64,000 bases of DNA from Toxorhynchites rutilus septentrionalis (GCF_029784135.1 NC_073746.1:289989089-290053088), one strand, 5' to 3'. Positions 12,270-25,170 are shown, numbered from the stretch's first letter. The notes: generated by a model not told the origin, from the letters alone. Numbers and translations are program-made.

Positions 12270-12737
12270 GATTTTTTTTATAAAAAAAGACTTCAGAAAG
12301 GGCCGACGTGAATATCTGGAAATATGGTGGGTAAGGAGGAACCTCTCTGTCATGCTTTCTTGATCATTCTTGACAGATCCATGGACATGTGGTCTGGCGT
12401 TGTAATGCTGTGAAATTCTCTTTTCGTGTGTGTTCCTTCATGACGGACTCCAAAGTTTTTTTTCAAACGTATTAAGTGTAGCCGGTACCATTCACAAGTG
12501 ATAGTTTAGAAGGTATATGCTTCTATTGTGGATCTTTAAATTTTTCAATGGATTTCCATGTCTTTTATCATGCAAATCCAAATCATCGTTGAATCGATTA
12601 AACCACTTCTCACCCATGCTTACCAATGGAGTATACATATGTGTGTAAACATCGAGAAGCAAACGATGACTATCAGTTGCACTCGCCTGCAGAAAAAACA
12701 TGCAATAAAACTCGCGAATGTCATTTTTCCGGTTCAA
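12270..12737 (-). pseudogene. Internally deleted mariner transposase relic
   Basis: The N-terminal part reads KWFNRFNDDLDLHDKRHGNP, matching the mariner pattern W-F-x-R-F-x-x-G-D-F-D-x-x-D-x-x-R-x-G-x-P. About 110 bp further down the minus strand it resumes as HYNARPHVHGSVKND and then RFLLTHHISRYS, corresponding to the H-D-N-A-R-P-H block around the second catalytic Asp and the H-P-P-Y-S-P-D block. Most of the catalytic domain between is missing, and the Asp of the first block reads Tyr. It is a distinct mariner type from the ITmDD37E elements beside it. Confidence 0.6.
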
Positions 12738-12954
12738 AATGAAATATTTTCAATACGATAAAAATATTGGTCGTTCACACTTCAAACGAAAAACGAACGG
12801 TCACACACGGTGGTCCAAACTCACTCAAAGTTTAATCCAAATTTCTTGCGATATCAGTTGCTGATGAACCTCTTAAAAGTAAATGACTCTCATGCACGTA
12901 AATTTCCTGGTTAATGGTTCCGTTTACAATGAAAATGTCGCTTTTCTAGCCATA

Positions 12955-14262
12955 ACAGGTGTTAAATAAAAAATGAGAATTTTTTCAATCACATATAAAA
13001 AAAATTTTTTTTTCATCAATTTCAGTATTTTTTATTAATAACATAATGTATTTTCTTCAAAAAAATGTCAGTGAATGTTTGAGTAAGGGCCGTGGTCTGC
13101 TGTTCGACGCAACTTTGTTGCGATGCTCTCACAAGAACGTTGTACGGCACGTTGTACGGTCCATTTTCCGGATACAATACGCTTTCCGGATTCTTGTAGT
13201 CAGTTGCTTCGTGTCCTTGGCCCTCCAATTGTTTTTATACACTAGGGCACTGAGTGAGCCAAAGAAATCCTCTATTGGGCGGCACTGACGCAAGTTTGTT
13301 GGGTTACGATCTTTCGGCACGAACGGTATCTTTTTCTCCTCAAGATACGCCAGCGTCTTCTTGGCGTAATGGGAAGACGCCTTGTCCGGCCAGAAGACGT
13401 ACTTCCCATCCGCGTGATGCTCGTTTAGGAACGGCAGCAGGATTTGATCGAGGCACTCTTCTCGATAGGTTTGTTGGTTGATTGCCAGACCCCTCGGCTT
13501 AAACCAAGGCTTTGAAATTCCCCGGTCGGAAATGGTGATGTACAACATAACCTTTTTTTCAAACTTGTGCTTGAACTAGTATTTCACCTCAGGCGGTGTG
13601 GATGACTTGTCGCTGGAGTAGTAATTATCATTTCGTGGAATATGCGTTTTGGACAGCGGAAAAAAGCTTTCGTCGTCCAGAACGAAAGACGTCCCGCGGT
13701 ATTTTTTGGTCATCCACCGACACTGTGATTTAACCGTCTCAATCTGCTCCTCCGTGTACTCCGGCGACCTCGTCTTCTTCCTGCAGACGATTCCTTCCAT
13801 CTTGAGGGTCCGATGGATCAATACGTGGGAGCAGCCATATTTCCGACCGGCGTCACGCAGGCTGGTTGCGTCCTTGTTGTCAAACAGCTTCTTTAACGAT
13901 GTCTTCCTCTGCTTCGTCATTATCGTCACCGAACGACCACTTCCGACCTTCCGCTCTACGTTCAGGGAACCCAGGATACGATATACCGTACTGACAGGTA
14001 CATTTTCTTCCTTAAAATGTGCCACCGTGAACTTTTTTCCTTGCTGGAAATGCGTTTCGTAGAACCGTACAATGCGTTCGCGGAGCACGTGCTGTCTCGA
14101 CGCCATCTTTGCTTTGACTAAATTCAAACTAGCAAAACCAAACACGCCTACTGTTTCTAGGGAGCCCAAAGAGCAATTTTCTTGGAGAAAGAAAATTTTA
14201 CGCTCTTTATTTGAGTTACTGAAAGGTATTGAAAAACTTCTCATTTTTTATTTAACACCCGT
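12955..14262 (-). mobile_element. ITmDD37E transposon, near full length
   Basis: About 1.31 kb bounded by TA (12,953-12,954 and 14,263-14,264). Terminal inverted repeats begin ACAGGTGTTAAATAAAAAAT on the left and ACGGGTGTTAAATAAAAAAT on the right after reverse-complementing, and continue for about 35 bp with few mismatches. A single transposase frame runs on the minus strand. DD37E members of the IS630-Tc1-mariner superfamily are best known from mosquitoes (family knowledge). Terminal repeats and TA duplication are preserved, so the ends might still be mobilised by a related transposase. Confidence 0.85.
13022..14106 (-). pseudogene. ITmDD37E transposase with a premature amber stop and a C-terminal frameshift
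   Basis: I start it at the Met of MASRQHVLRERIVRFYETHF, about 45 codons inside the longest open frame. Residues 10-100 hold two helix-turn-helix units. The first catalytic Asp lies in FVLDDESFF (about residue 144-145), the second in YVFWPDKASSHYAKKT (about 241), and the Glu in CRPIEDFFGSL (about 279). There are 37 residues between the second Asp and the Glu, hence DD37E. A TAG at 13,576-13,578 interrupts the frame (codon 177), which then continues in the same phase. Near 13,130-13,150 a shift moves the C-terminus (ending QTFTDIFLKKIHYV) to another frame. All three acids are present, but the copy cannot make a full protein as it stands. Confidence 0.85.
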
Positions 14263-14264
14263 TA

Positions 14265-15499
14265 TATTCAGATGTACGGTTTTTGCTTAATACACGATTA
14301 TAGATGACCTCCGAGATGTCGCAAATCAGCAGGAAGTCTTTTTCAACACACTAGAGATTACAGTTCCACTCCAGTTTTCCCATTCTACAATATGGATAGT
14401 TTAACATCTGAACAACATGTAAGCTTTGTTAACTTTTCATTCGGAAATGAAGACGGCCCTGGCCACGTTTTGCGCTCTTAATTCGAGATTTGAATAATTC
14501 ACTTCCCAACTAACGATTCCCGATCAGTGTGAAGTCTCTATAACATAAATGTTGGTTTGTCCGATTTGGAGTTTTTTCACGCAACTATTAAATTCAAATC
14601 GATTTTCCTTCATGAAAATCACATATAATCAAGACAAATTTGGGCTTGTTAAAAAGTCCCAAGTTTCTAGTTTCTAGTTGCTAATAAGGCGTTCAAATTA
14701 TCCAAACTTTTATGATTTTCTTCAAAGAGAAATTATGATCATGGTTTTCCATCTCTGATCATGGGTTATACAAAAAATTATCATGATTTGTCTGGTTATA
14801 GATTCGCCTTCGCTTGCAGCAAATGCTCATTTCAGTAGTCCGTCAAAGCTGCTTTGCAGTTGAAGATACGTTTTCAAAAATTTTCTCTGGCTTATTATCC
14901 GGTTATACATCTTTTATGAAACGTATAGTTCAACATATCGTCTCATTAAGCACTCAATGCTATTGTTCGACCATTATTCAACTGACTGGTTTTATTACGG
15001 CTAATGATCAGTATGTGTCGGTTGAGCAAAGTGTTTGGCTCAATTTAGCCTGAATAATCCTTTATTCGACGTATAGTTCAGCATATCGTTTATGATTAAC
15101 TCAATGCTGCTGCAATGGTGCGATTTTGTTCCTCTCAGTTTCAATTACTTGCAGTAGTTAGTCGTTCTCTATTTGTTTTGAAATTTCAGAAGCTGATAAA
15201 CTTCGAATTGATTTACTTTTAATACGATAGCCCTGTCAATTCGAGAAGTTGTATTTGACTGACGTCCGTTGCTAGTAGGACAGAATCACAGAATAAATCT
15301 TTTTAAAGTTTTGAACTACTTGAGCACTACTTTACATCAGTAATCTGACGATAGCTTTGTTCCGGCGGTTCTATGATCAAATTTTGGGCGCATTTTGAAG
15401 CAAAATAACACCAACTTTGATCATGAAACCTTACAAATAAGTAAATAACAACTGTATATAACGTATGCGTGACAGGAACGGCGTAGTACACAACAAAAT
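14265..15499. other. No feature recognised
   Basis: AT-rich DNA. The frame at 14,814-15,053 (79 codons) has no recognisable motif. Confidence 0.4.
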
Positions 15500-15507
15500 G
15501 GTGCTAA

Positions 15508-16287
15508 CAGTGTTGTCACATTCTAATATGTACCAGAAGGGTTAAAAATCTTTCCCATCTGTACTTTTTCTTCAAAAATCTGTATCATCGAAAATATTCA
15601 TTGAGGAAAAAATCTATTTTATTAGAATGAAAAAAATACTCATTAATTTACTATAAATAATACATTTACATTTGCAGGTCATTCGTGTGTTTGATGATGC
15701 TTACACATAGCTATCATGTTTAATCAAATCTTTTGATCTCAAAACAGCAAAACAGTTGAGCCGATTTCGAAGCTTCGTTCTGATTATATTCAGAAAAAAA
15801 AATCCAAGGAGTGAGGCGTAGTGAGAACGTCACAAACAAGGTATCGAAGCACCGAAAATGCGATCGAACCGTCAATTCTTTTTAGACATAAAATTTTTTT
15901 CCACCAATCCTGCACATGCTCGTTTTCTGAATCTGAAACTTTTCCTTACGGAGTAATTTTGCCTTTAGGGTACGGAATTAATTCTACAGTTCTTGTATAT
16001 TCCCATCGTAGAACCCTGGAAACGTCCCTAACACGACGAATTTCGTCAATTATAATTAATTGTAAATACTTTCATGATCAGCAGCACCAAGCGATATGCG
16101 GTGTAAAAGTCGTTATGTACCTTAATGTTGCTGTTTTGAAATGTAAGAAATTTCGTACGCGGAAAAAATCTGTACCAATCTGTACTTTTTGACGAAAATT
16201 TGTACTCTGTACCGTATAGAATCTGCACCAAAAATAACGAAAAAAAACTGTACCTTTCCAGATAAATCTGTACGTGTGGCAACACTG
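15508..16287. mobile_element. Non-autonomous hAT-like element
   Basis: Ends CAGTGTTGTCACA and, reverse-complemented, CAGTGTTGCCACA. Flanking 8-mers are GGTGCTAA (15,500-15,507) and GGTACTAA (16,288-16,295), 7 of 8 identical. The CAGTGTTG ends and 8-bp duplication fit hAT. The interior has a repeated CTGTACTTTTT motif near each end (about 15,560 and 16,178) and no transposase. It is a different family from the 1.9-2.8 kb element but has the same architecture and similar length. Confidence 0.7.
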
Positions 16288-16295
16288 GGTACTAA

Positions 16296-19200
16296 GCATA
16301 TTTGGGTATAATTTGGTGGATGAAATATTTTTACAAGTTTTGCTTTTGTTTTCAGTTAACACTACATAATTCTTTTAGGTAAGGACAGTTTCAAAGGAAT
16401 TAGTTTTGAAAATGATAAGTACTAAAAAAATATAAAAGATATACAAGAAGCCAAAAAATTAGCAGCGAGGGGTGAATAAACTTTTTTTGTATACTGTTAC
16501 TACGTTGTAATATTATTTTCTCTGAGGAATCGATACAATGATATTTTATTTGAAGCATTATTCGTCGTTAGCTACGAATGTTCATAAATTTTCAGGCAAA
16601 GTATTGAATCCATATATATACAGCTGGATCCGAAAACAAACCATTTCTCTTATATTTCATTATTTTGTAACTGTCAGTCTCAGTGATCAACGTTTTTCTA
16701 ACGGAAAGCTCAACGTCAATCCCTAAGGATCGACACGGGGCTTAACGTGTTAAAGCGCCTCCGAAGCTTCTTTGAAGACTTTCGATGTAGTGATGCGGTC
16801 AACATGTGCTCGAGCGTTGGCGTGTAGTAATAATTCTTTGTCGTATCTTTTATCATATTGGGGGTGTTTTAGCCTCAATGCTCGGCTCATTAATTGTAGT
16901 TGGAATTTTGACTTGAGTTCTACACTTAGAGATCTCGTCGTGAATTTCCATTTCGTTTCTCGTCACAATTTGTTACAAAAAACCTTACCGTTTCCGCACT
17001 TGGACCAGTCGTTCAACATGAATAACATTTGACGTCTCTTGACTGGAGTTCGTATAAAATTTCTTTGTGTTTGTGCCCATCATCTTGAAATGATTTTGAA
17101 TCGCTTGTGTAGTCACAGAATCAGAATGTTGGTCTAACAACGTCCCAACACAACTCCAGCCAGCATTTCAATTTTTTTGGTGATGTAAAAATCTCCACTA
17201 TGAAACGTCGGAACTCATATGCTTACAGTGATAGAGAATGTTCTTCATATGCTTCACACAGCAAGATGGATATCGTCAGCATCATGTCATTGCCCATTCA
17301 TTCCCAACTTCACACCAATAATAACCTTTTCGAATGAAGTAATTTAGAGTGAACAGACGAAACTCCTTAGAAAACCGTCTATGGTTTAATATAATATTTA
17401 AACTTAATTAACACGATAAATTTGTGTTTGGTGTTTCCGCCGAATGGAAAGTTGATATCATTGCTTGATATCAGTGTTCCATTTTCTTCGTATATTGATG
17501 ATCCGTAAAAAGTGCGTACCACCCTAATTTGTATTCTGGTTGAGCTTCTCTCCAAACTAGGCATGTAAATCGACTTGCCCGGAACCTTTTTCTCATCTAA
17601 TGAATGCCAGCTGCATACAGGTGATACAATTTCGCAAAGAACAAAAAACTCATACACTTACTCAAATAGCCGCAACAGGATGCCTGAAATTTCCAAACAT
17701 CCTAATTATTTGCTAGCCAACCAACCGCCTCCGAGCGGAAATACTTCTACTTTGGCAAATAGCCGCAACTTCCCGCATCTTAACAAACACACCCACATAT
17801 GCCTTCGATACTGGCTACAGAAGAAGTTTTCGACCTCTCGTCGCTGGACATTTTCAATCAACAGGAGAAGAGCTTCGGCCAAGCTAGTGCAAAGTTTCCC
17901 GCTCCATCTCTTGGAGCGCCCGCAGCTAGAAAAAAGTCTCATATTCCTTTTCTCACCATATGATCCGGTCCATCCCGAGGTAGGTATGCTGGATGTTTGT
18001 TTACGTGGGCCTTCAGGCTTCAGAGGAAACGAAGGTAACGCCTGGGGCAAGAGCGTGAAGAAAACGAAGAACAGAGAAAAGTTTCCTCTTCAAGGAAGAG
18101 AATTCTCTTGCATGACCAAAAGAAAAAAAAAGCAAAAAAAGGGGGTGAGGGTAGATGTTTACCGCAGCAGGTTGCATAGTTTCGCGTTGCCATGTGGGTT
18201 CACCGTCGGCGGTCGGCAGACCAAGTTTTGACCATGATAGGAGCAATTCATTTATAATGTTTTTTTTTTCATTCACGAGCGTCTCTCAGCCGTTTATTCG
18301 GGTGCCACGTGCCGTATAAGTTGTTCATACCTGTCGTATTTTTATTCGAAAACTCGCCACTTAGAACAGATAGAATAATCGTTGTCCTTTATGTAAATTG
18401 TTATCACAGTCTTCGAGTGGAGACGAGTGGAAGAGAAACAGTTGGAGTTTTAATTTTACTCCCGTGAGCAGTCGGTATCGGGAGGAAGTGATATGATAAA
18501 TCTCTCCCGCAAAAAAAAAACAATGATTGTGTACTTTAGTAACCGTAAGCTGATTATGTGTAGACAAAAAAAACTAGTGAATAAAATGAAACACCTCTCT
18601 TAGCGAATCAGATTGTTACCGGTTAGGAACAAAATGCCACCACAATTCTTTCATGCAAAAAACACACATCTCTCACCGTACGATGATAAAATTAAATCAG
18701 ATGAACAAGGAATTAAGCAAACCAATTCAATCAATTCTCACACCTTCACCATAAACCTAGCAAGTAAATTATACCAAATAAAATTGGAGAATGGGTCAAA
18801 TCTGTACTTTCAAGAGTCCTAAGTGTATTATTTAGTCAGTGTAAGATATTGAAGCTGAATACCATCTGTGCAAAATAAATGGCAAATCAATGAACAAAAC
18901 AACAAAGAATAAAAAAACGCAAAAAAGTGAGAAGATAAATTGACGAGAAGAAAAATCCTTTATATAAAATATATACTTTTTATGATATTATTAAAAGAAA
19001 ACAAAAAAACAAAGACTAAAACAAAACTTAGACGCACTTTTGTACATAGAAGCAACCACCCAACAAATGAAATGAGAAAAAGAAGCATAACACACACCCC
19101 AAGTAATATAGAAAAAAGAGAATCAACTTAAAAAATATTACCGAAAAAAAGAACATCAGAAAGAGATATATCCTTCAAAAAATCGATTCTTGCACATTAC

Positions 19201-20790
19201 ACTAGAGAAAAAAAACGGATAAGATGGCAGGCTTTGACATTGGTAACAATCCAAAACCACCTAGATCATCACTGGAAAAGCTTCGGAGGGTTGAAACTGT
19301 TCAGTGCAGTTTTCGTTCCATGTCCAGCCTCTCAAACGAGAGATTTCATTCAGCAACATGAAAACAAATAGCAACTTCAGTTTAAATCACATGCTAAAAC
19401 ATCAAATGGTGATCGGCTGATTTTTTGTAGAATTACACATACGTTAAAGAATCATTCGCGGCTTACAAGTGAAATCCGATTCGATGTTTGCTTAATGAGG
19501 ATGAGAGAAACTTTCAAAATAAGAACAGCGGGTTGGAAAGCAAACCCGAGTCAGACTAATATAGCGGTATTCCAGGGATTCTGAAGAAAAAAGAACAGAA
19601 AAAAGTCGGTGTTTTATTTGTATTATCAATTAGTTGATACAAAGTGCTGGGTATAGGGAATGTATGATGTGTACGATAGCAAATCGGTTGCAATTAGCAA
19701 AATCTGTTACGAAGATTGGAACAAGGATATTATCTAAGGAAAAAGCTGGAATAAAGATATAAAAAATGGATACTGTTCGTTTTACTTCTAATTAAGTCGA
19801 AAGAAAGAGGTAACCATATAAGTGTCATTTAACTATGCGAAAGTGTTATGCGGTCACGATTACTCTGGAGGTTTATGTGAACGTTTACGATTTACGGCCG
19901 CATATTCTTATTACACGTTATGAATGGCTCTCCATCCTGGGGATATCAAATTTACAATCACTGTATATAACTTTTGCCCCACTCAGGCCACTGTAGCTAC
20001 CATTTGGGGGTAGTAAAAATTTCATTCGATGTCGAGCGGTGGTCCAATCTAAGCAATTAACAAGATTAACGAGGCCTGAGGAATGGTTCCATCTACGGCA
20101 GGCCTAACTCATTTTGAACCCGACTGCTCCCGGCGTAAACAGAGTGGAAAACCCAGCAAACAAAAAATAGTCACCCTACAATGATTCATTAAACCATCCC
20201 CCTAATGGCTTCTTTTCTTCCCCTATCTCACCATCGTCGCTCATTTAATCTGCGCTAAAACAGTGTCACTAGATTCGGATTCATCCCGGATGAAGTGCTG
20301 TCGTTCTTCGTTGTGCTTTATCTGTTCCTGGCTTCGGGACGGTTTAGGCTTTTCATCGTTTCTGGAGACGAGGGTGCTCTGCTGTCCCGATTGGTGAGGA
20401 AGAAAAATGAGCTCCGTGTGAAAGGTGGATTTAAGGTGTTGCTACTCTCCGGTACCGGTACATATATAAAATGATAATTTCGTTCACAGTTTTGTTTTGA
20501 ATGGATTGGGTCAAAAAATATTATTTACATTATTTCCAATGCTACGGTATTTTCCAATTGATGTCGACGATTCACGAAAAATTCAACATTTTTACGAAAA
20601 ACTCATGGCTTTATAGTTTTAGTTATTAGTTTTTTTTTGAATAGTTGAAATTATTCGATTTAGGTCAAATATGCATTTAGCATTGCACTATGCATTGAGC
20701 ATTTAGAGAACACTTCTGGAGCACATTCTTGCTTATAATTCAAAAGCGGAAACTATTATATAGAAAGTTTGAAATAGCTACGACTTTCTC
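16296..20790. other. Long stretch without a recognisable gene
   Basis: 4.5 kb. The longest frame (17,575-18,231 +, 218 codons) is low in hydrophobic periodicity, rich in S/R/K and matches nothing I know. It overlaps opposite-strand frames of similar quality, so I do not call it a gene. 18,850-19,200 is A-rich low complexity. 20,220-20,460 is GC-richer. It may be host intron or intergenic DNA, and an unrecognised host exon cannot be excluded. Confidence 0.4.
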
Positions 20791-20796
20791 ATATAT

Positions 20797-21013
20797 CTAT
20801 ATATATATATATATAAATCTCGTGTCACGATGTTCGTGGCCGAATTCCTCCGAAACGGCTTGACCGAAATTATGCACAAAACGTTTGTTAGGCATGAGAA
20901 TGCAAAAATATCTATGCAAAAAAAATCATTATTCTGAATAAATTGAATCATTTTTGTGCATTTTTTTTTAATTTGATTCCAGAAAAAAAACATGAGAACC
21001 CGATTTTCATCCT
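20797..21013 (+). repeat. Helitron-like 5' end and upstream copy of a 135-bp direct repeat
   Basis: It begins TCTATATATATATATATATA, then AATCTCGTGTCACGATG and CCTCCGAAACGGCTTGACCG. A TC-TATATA start followed by an 'accession-like' coding-free leader is common at insect Helitron 5' ends (family knowledge, not tested). From about 20,878 the sequence CGTTTGTTAGGCATGAGAAT and the next 115 bp are repeated almost exactly at 25,233-25,366, on the far side of the R4-type LINE. Confidence 0.5.
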
Positions 21014-21483
21014 TTTAACTCCGTCCGTTCTTTTATTTATTTTTTTACCCTTTATTTTTTTGGCGATTTTAGTATGATTGTAAACCCAATATCCAAATAA
21101 AAAAATTTGCTGACAAAAAAGTTATTTCAAAAATTAAAATTGATTTTTCTCAAAAACGTATTTTTTAAAAATCCCAAAAAAAAAATATATATATATAAAA
21201 AAAAAAGGTTCTCAAATGGGGATCAACACTAGGGTAGGAGCCTACCTGTTGGTCTCAAATGTTCCTATCTCACGCCTCCACGAAGATCATATGACGACAT
21301 TTTTAGATCGGGCGTGAACTGGAAACACACACCTGGTCTTGGCTCCGAGAACGGGTGTCGAAAGTGGCTAAGTGAGGGGGTGCGAGCGAGTCAGAGCGCT
21401 ATATCTCTCCCGGGGAAGGCCTCCTGGGTCATGGAGGCCTTGCCAACCCGCTGTCTCCCGGGCAAAGGAGATACACCCAGACA

Positions 21484-23550
21484 ATGGAGCTAAGGTCACG
21501 ACGAATACTACGAATGCGATCACCCGAGGAGGGTCCCCGAACTGGAGCTGGTCCTGGAACGGGCGTAAGAGCGAGCGGCCAGCGGCTGGAGGGCGATGTG
21601 CAAGAGCGGGCCACCAGCCGGGTTCAACCCGAAGAGCTACCGCCACACGGAAACAGCAGCCATCGACATCACCAACGAAACGCTGCGCCTACGAGGCGTG
21701 TTGCGACTGTCAGACGACAGTCGTCCACACTTGTGGGTACTACTAGGCGACGGATCATGTGGACACACGAAATGAACGAATTCGTGATCCGCGCCTATTA
21801 CATCTGCACTGCTTTGGAGACGGACATGAGCGGTCGCCCTCGAATACTCGCAATGTTCGAGGAAGCGTATCCAGAGTTCGTCGGGAGGCTTGACCAAAAC
21901 GCGATGAACGCGAGGCGTAGAGCGATTGTACGCAACAATATGCTCTCCCAAACGCAAGTCGACGAGATCAAGCAGCAGGTGCAGAGAGAACTAAGCTCCA
22001 GAACAAGCAGAGCAAGCGATGTGTCGAGACGAAGTTCAGTACGGCTGAGCAATTCATTCGCGAGTGGGGCACGCGAATCAGCACCAGTGGAGGCCACAGT
22101 ACAACAACCCTCTGAGCCGGAAGATCCACAGCCAGATCAACAACTACTACGCGATCTGGTCTTCCATTACGACGAGGCGATCTCACAGTTCCGCGACACG
22201 GACCCTTTGTCGCGCCCCAGGATCCCGAAGTTGCAGCATTCCCGCAGGCTGACAAGTGCAGTAAAGCTCATGAACGAGCACGTTCTTCCGCTGCACTTGG
22301 TTGATGCTGAGAACATGGAGGAGCTGCAACTGAAAGTTTACTGTGCTGCTGTGGCGACCGCCAAAAGTTTAGGATACCGTATTAGGCCAAGAGGCGGACT
22401 GCTCCAACATCTCCGTGAAAGGCGTGAGCCTCCATGGCGAAGGAGATTGGAGCAACGGATCCTAAACAAGCGCGCCGCAATTGGAAGACTGATGGCGTAC
22501 AAAAGAGGCAGCAGATCGGTGAAATTATGTCGCCAAGTTGCTGTGATCGTGCGGCCTACTGAACTTCGTCAGCTGGGAGCTCACCAGCTGACGGAAAAAC
22601 TCGACACACTGGTACAGCAATTGAGCGTCCTTACAAAACGGCTGAAACGTTACTCTGACTCTGCAAAGCGCCAGGAACAAAATCGGATGTTCAGAGATAA
22701 CGAGAAAGCGTTCTACGACCACATTAGCGACGAGAAGCCCGACTACCGCGAAGGTTTGCCAGATATTAGCGATGTGACGAACTTCTGGGCTGGTATTTGG
22801 GAGACCCCAGTAGAACATCGCGACGGGCAAATGTGGTTAAGACGGGAGGAGGAGAGTTGTGGTGAAATTGGAGAGATGCCAGCTATCATCGTCGGAGAGA
22901 ACGATGTCCGCGAAGCCTCGCGGTACCTGAGGAACTGGGCAGCACCGGGCCCCGATGGTGTCCAGAACTTTTGGCACAAGAAGCTGACCGTCGCACATCC
23001 AAAGATAGCTGAGTGCTTCAACAAGGTGCTACGTGACCCACACAACCTTCCTGAATTCGCCACCCGTGGCGTCACCTTCCTCCTCCCGAAAGACAGCAAC
23101 ACATTGAACCCATCAAAGTACAGACCGATAACGTGCCTATCGAGTCTGTACAAAATACTGAGCAGCATAATTACCGCCAAAGTTTCTGCTCACTGCGAAC
23201 AGCATCACATCATCGCAGAAGAGCAGAAAGGATGCAGGAAAAATACGCATGGCTGCAAAGACCAGGCCATCATCGACGCAGCCATAGTCGGCCAGGCGGT
23301 ATATAACCAGCGGAACCTAAGTATGGCCTACATCGATTACAGGAAGGCTTATGACTCCATACCTCACTCGTTTCTCGTCCGGGTATTGGAGCTCTACAAA
23401 ATTGATCCCGTCGTCGTTAGGTTCCTGCAGCATGCGATGAGGCAGTGGAGTACGTCTCTGCACCTCAGTGATGGGGAAAATGTGTTGCAGTCTAGAACGC
23501 TGCAGATAAAGAGCCCACGAAGAAGTGACCCATACCTTCTACATGGATGA
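21484..23550 (+). pseudogene. R4-type LINE ORF, N-terminal part and first half of reverse transcriptase
   Basis: 688 open codons starting MELRSRRILRMRSPEEGPRT. The first 230 residues are basic and Ser/Pro-rich. Around residues 100-150 a conserved-looking block reads NEFVIRAYYICTALETDMSG. Reverse transcriptase motifs begin near residue 480: WAAPGPDGVQNFWHKKL, LPKDSNTLNPSKYRPITCLS, EEQKGCRKNTHGCKDQ and AYIDYRKAYDSIPHSF (motif A, first Asp). After LSDGENVLQSRTLQIK the frame jumps to unrelated residues and stops. The expected motif B (G-x-x-Q-G-D-x-L-S-P-L) is absent. A deletion of roughly 100-200 bp has fused this part out of frame to the next. The protein would lack part of the catalytic core. 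Confidence 0.75.
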
Positions 23551-25024
23551 TCTCAAGGTCTACGCTGATTCACGTCAGCGTCTAGGTGTAGCTATCCGGG
23601 TTGTCGAAGACATAAGCAGGGACATCTGCATGGAGTTCGGCCTTGACAAGTGCCGCTGTGTCCATATGCTGAAAGGGCAGCTTACCGAATCCGGAGGTTA
23701 CGAGGTCTATGACGGCGAGTTCATAAGAGACATGGTTCGTGGCGAATCCTATAAATATCTTGGATTCCGACAGCTCACCGGGATTCGCCACTCCGACATC
23801 AAGACGGAGCTGCGAGACAAGTTCTTGAGTCGAGTGAACTGTGTCCTGAGGACTTTCCTCAACGCGGGGAACAAGGTACGCGCGATCAACACATTCGCGG
23901 TTCCCCTGCTGACCTTCAGTTTTGGTGTAGTCAAATGGAGCAAAACTGACCTAGAGGACCTTGAGAGGAGGATGAGGAAAGCATTTAAAGAGGCCGGAAT
24001 GCACCATCCTCAATCGGCACTGGAGAGAGTTTCACTGCCACGCAAAGAAGGGGGACTTGGAATAGTCGACATATCTGCACTGTGTGTTGCCCAGGTACGA
24101 CAACTGCGCGAGTACTTCGCAGAACGCGCCAACCAAAACGCGCTATACCGGGCTGTCTGCGCCGCCGACAGAGGATACAGCGCTCTGCACTTAGCGCAAG
24201 CGGAGTACCAACTCAACTGCAATCTGCAGACAGTGGAGGAGAAGATTGCAGCTTGGAAGCAGAAGGCAGTGCGTGGTGCCCACCCCCATCAACTGGATCG
24301 GCCACACGTCGACAAGGCCGCATCTAATCTGTGGCTAACGCGTGGTGAACTCTCTTCAGTAGTAGAAGCCGACATGATAGCCATCCAGGATAGGATAATG
24401 CCGACGAGAAACTGCAGGCGGTACGTCTGGCATCAAGACGTTGATGACATTTGCCGGATGTGCCATCAACCAGGTGAAAACATAGAGCACATTATGGGAG
24501 GCGTTTTGGCCAACGCAGCCTACACCGAGCGCCACAACAACGTGGCCCGTATTGTTCATCGACAACTGGCGCTCCAATGTGCTCTACTGGAAGACAACGT
24601 ACCAAACTACCGGTACCTGCCTGCACCTGTCCTGGAAAATGACCGTTTCAAGCTGTACTGGGATCGCACTGTTCTGACCGACCTCTCGATCCACCACAAC
24701 CGCCCAGATATAATGGTTTACGACAAGAGCGACCGCAAAGTCACCATCATCGATGTCGCTATTCCACTGAACCAGAATCTGGAGGAGACCCACGGTCGCA
24801 AAATCTGCAAGTACCGACCATTGGCCGTGGAGCTCAAGGAACTGTGGGGGCTAAGGGAGGTCCCAAGAATTGTTCCAGTCGTTCTCTCTGGAACTGGAAT
24901 TGTCCCGAAGACACTTCTGGAAGCGCTAAAGGTGTTGAATATGGAGAAGGAATTGGCCGGCATCCAAAAGTCGGTCATCCTTAGCACCTGCGCGATTGTC
25001 CGACAATTTCTCGGTCAGGACTGA
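23525..25024 (+). pseudogene. R4-type LINE ORF, reverse transcriptase C-terminus and restriction-like endonuclease
   Basis: 499 open codons in the second frame, starting MTHTFYMDDLKVYADSRQRL. YMDD carries the second and third catalytic Asp of the reverse transcriptase. Residues 50-250 form the thumb region. CRMCHQPGENIEHIMGG (about 314-330) is a Cys-Cys-His knuckle whose final Cys is missing, probably by a short in-frame deletion. RPDIMVYDKSDRKVTIIDVA (about 386-405) has the P-D...I-D core of a restriction-like endonuclease, followed by KICKYRPLAVELKELW. The frame overlaps the previous one by 26 bp only because of the deletion. In an intact element the two would be one ORF. Confidence 0.8.
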
Positions 25025-25149
25025 AACAGCACGAGCATGCAGATACGTGCATTCCGCAGAGCCTAGTCCCCCTTTGGCATTCAGAAGCCCGGGGGCAGGT
25101 GAAAATTCTGGCTAGGTTCGCCTAGTTAAGAAGTTAGATTAGTCTGCCA

Positions 25150-25170
25150 TAAAAAAAAATATATATATAA

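Larger units (their letters stand above)
21205..25150 (+). mobile_element. R4/Dong-type LINE inserted in TA repeats
   Basis: A plus-strand non-LTR retrotransposon of about 3.95 kb. The upstream flank is a short TATATATATATA run in A-rich DNA and the downstream flank is a 75-bp (TA)n tract beginning right after the A-rich 3' end. ORF content: an N-terminal region, reverse transcriptase with YMDD, a Cys-His remnant and a C-terminal restriction-like endonuclease. There is no APE endonuclease. R4/Dong elements use a restriction-like enzyme, and Dong of silkworm sits in TAA repeats (established). The element has an internal deletion in the reverse transcriptase and is inactive. The 5' boundary is approximate. 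Confidence 0.75.

Noticed and set aside
15821..16192. 123-codon plus-strand frame
   Set aside because: Lies inside the hAT-like element and has no transposase motif.
17575..18231. 218-codon plus-strand frame
   Set aside because: No domain, signal peptide or conserved-looking motif, with comparable frames on the other strand. Kept as unassigned DNA rather than a gene.
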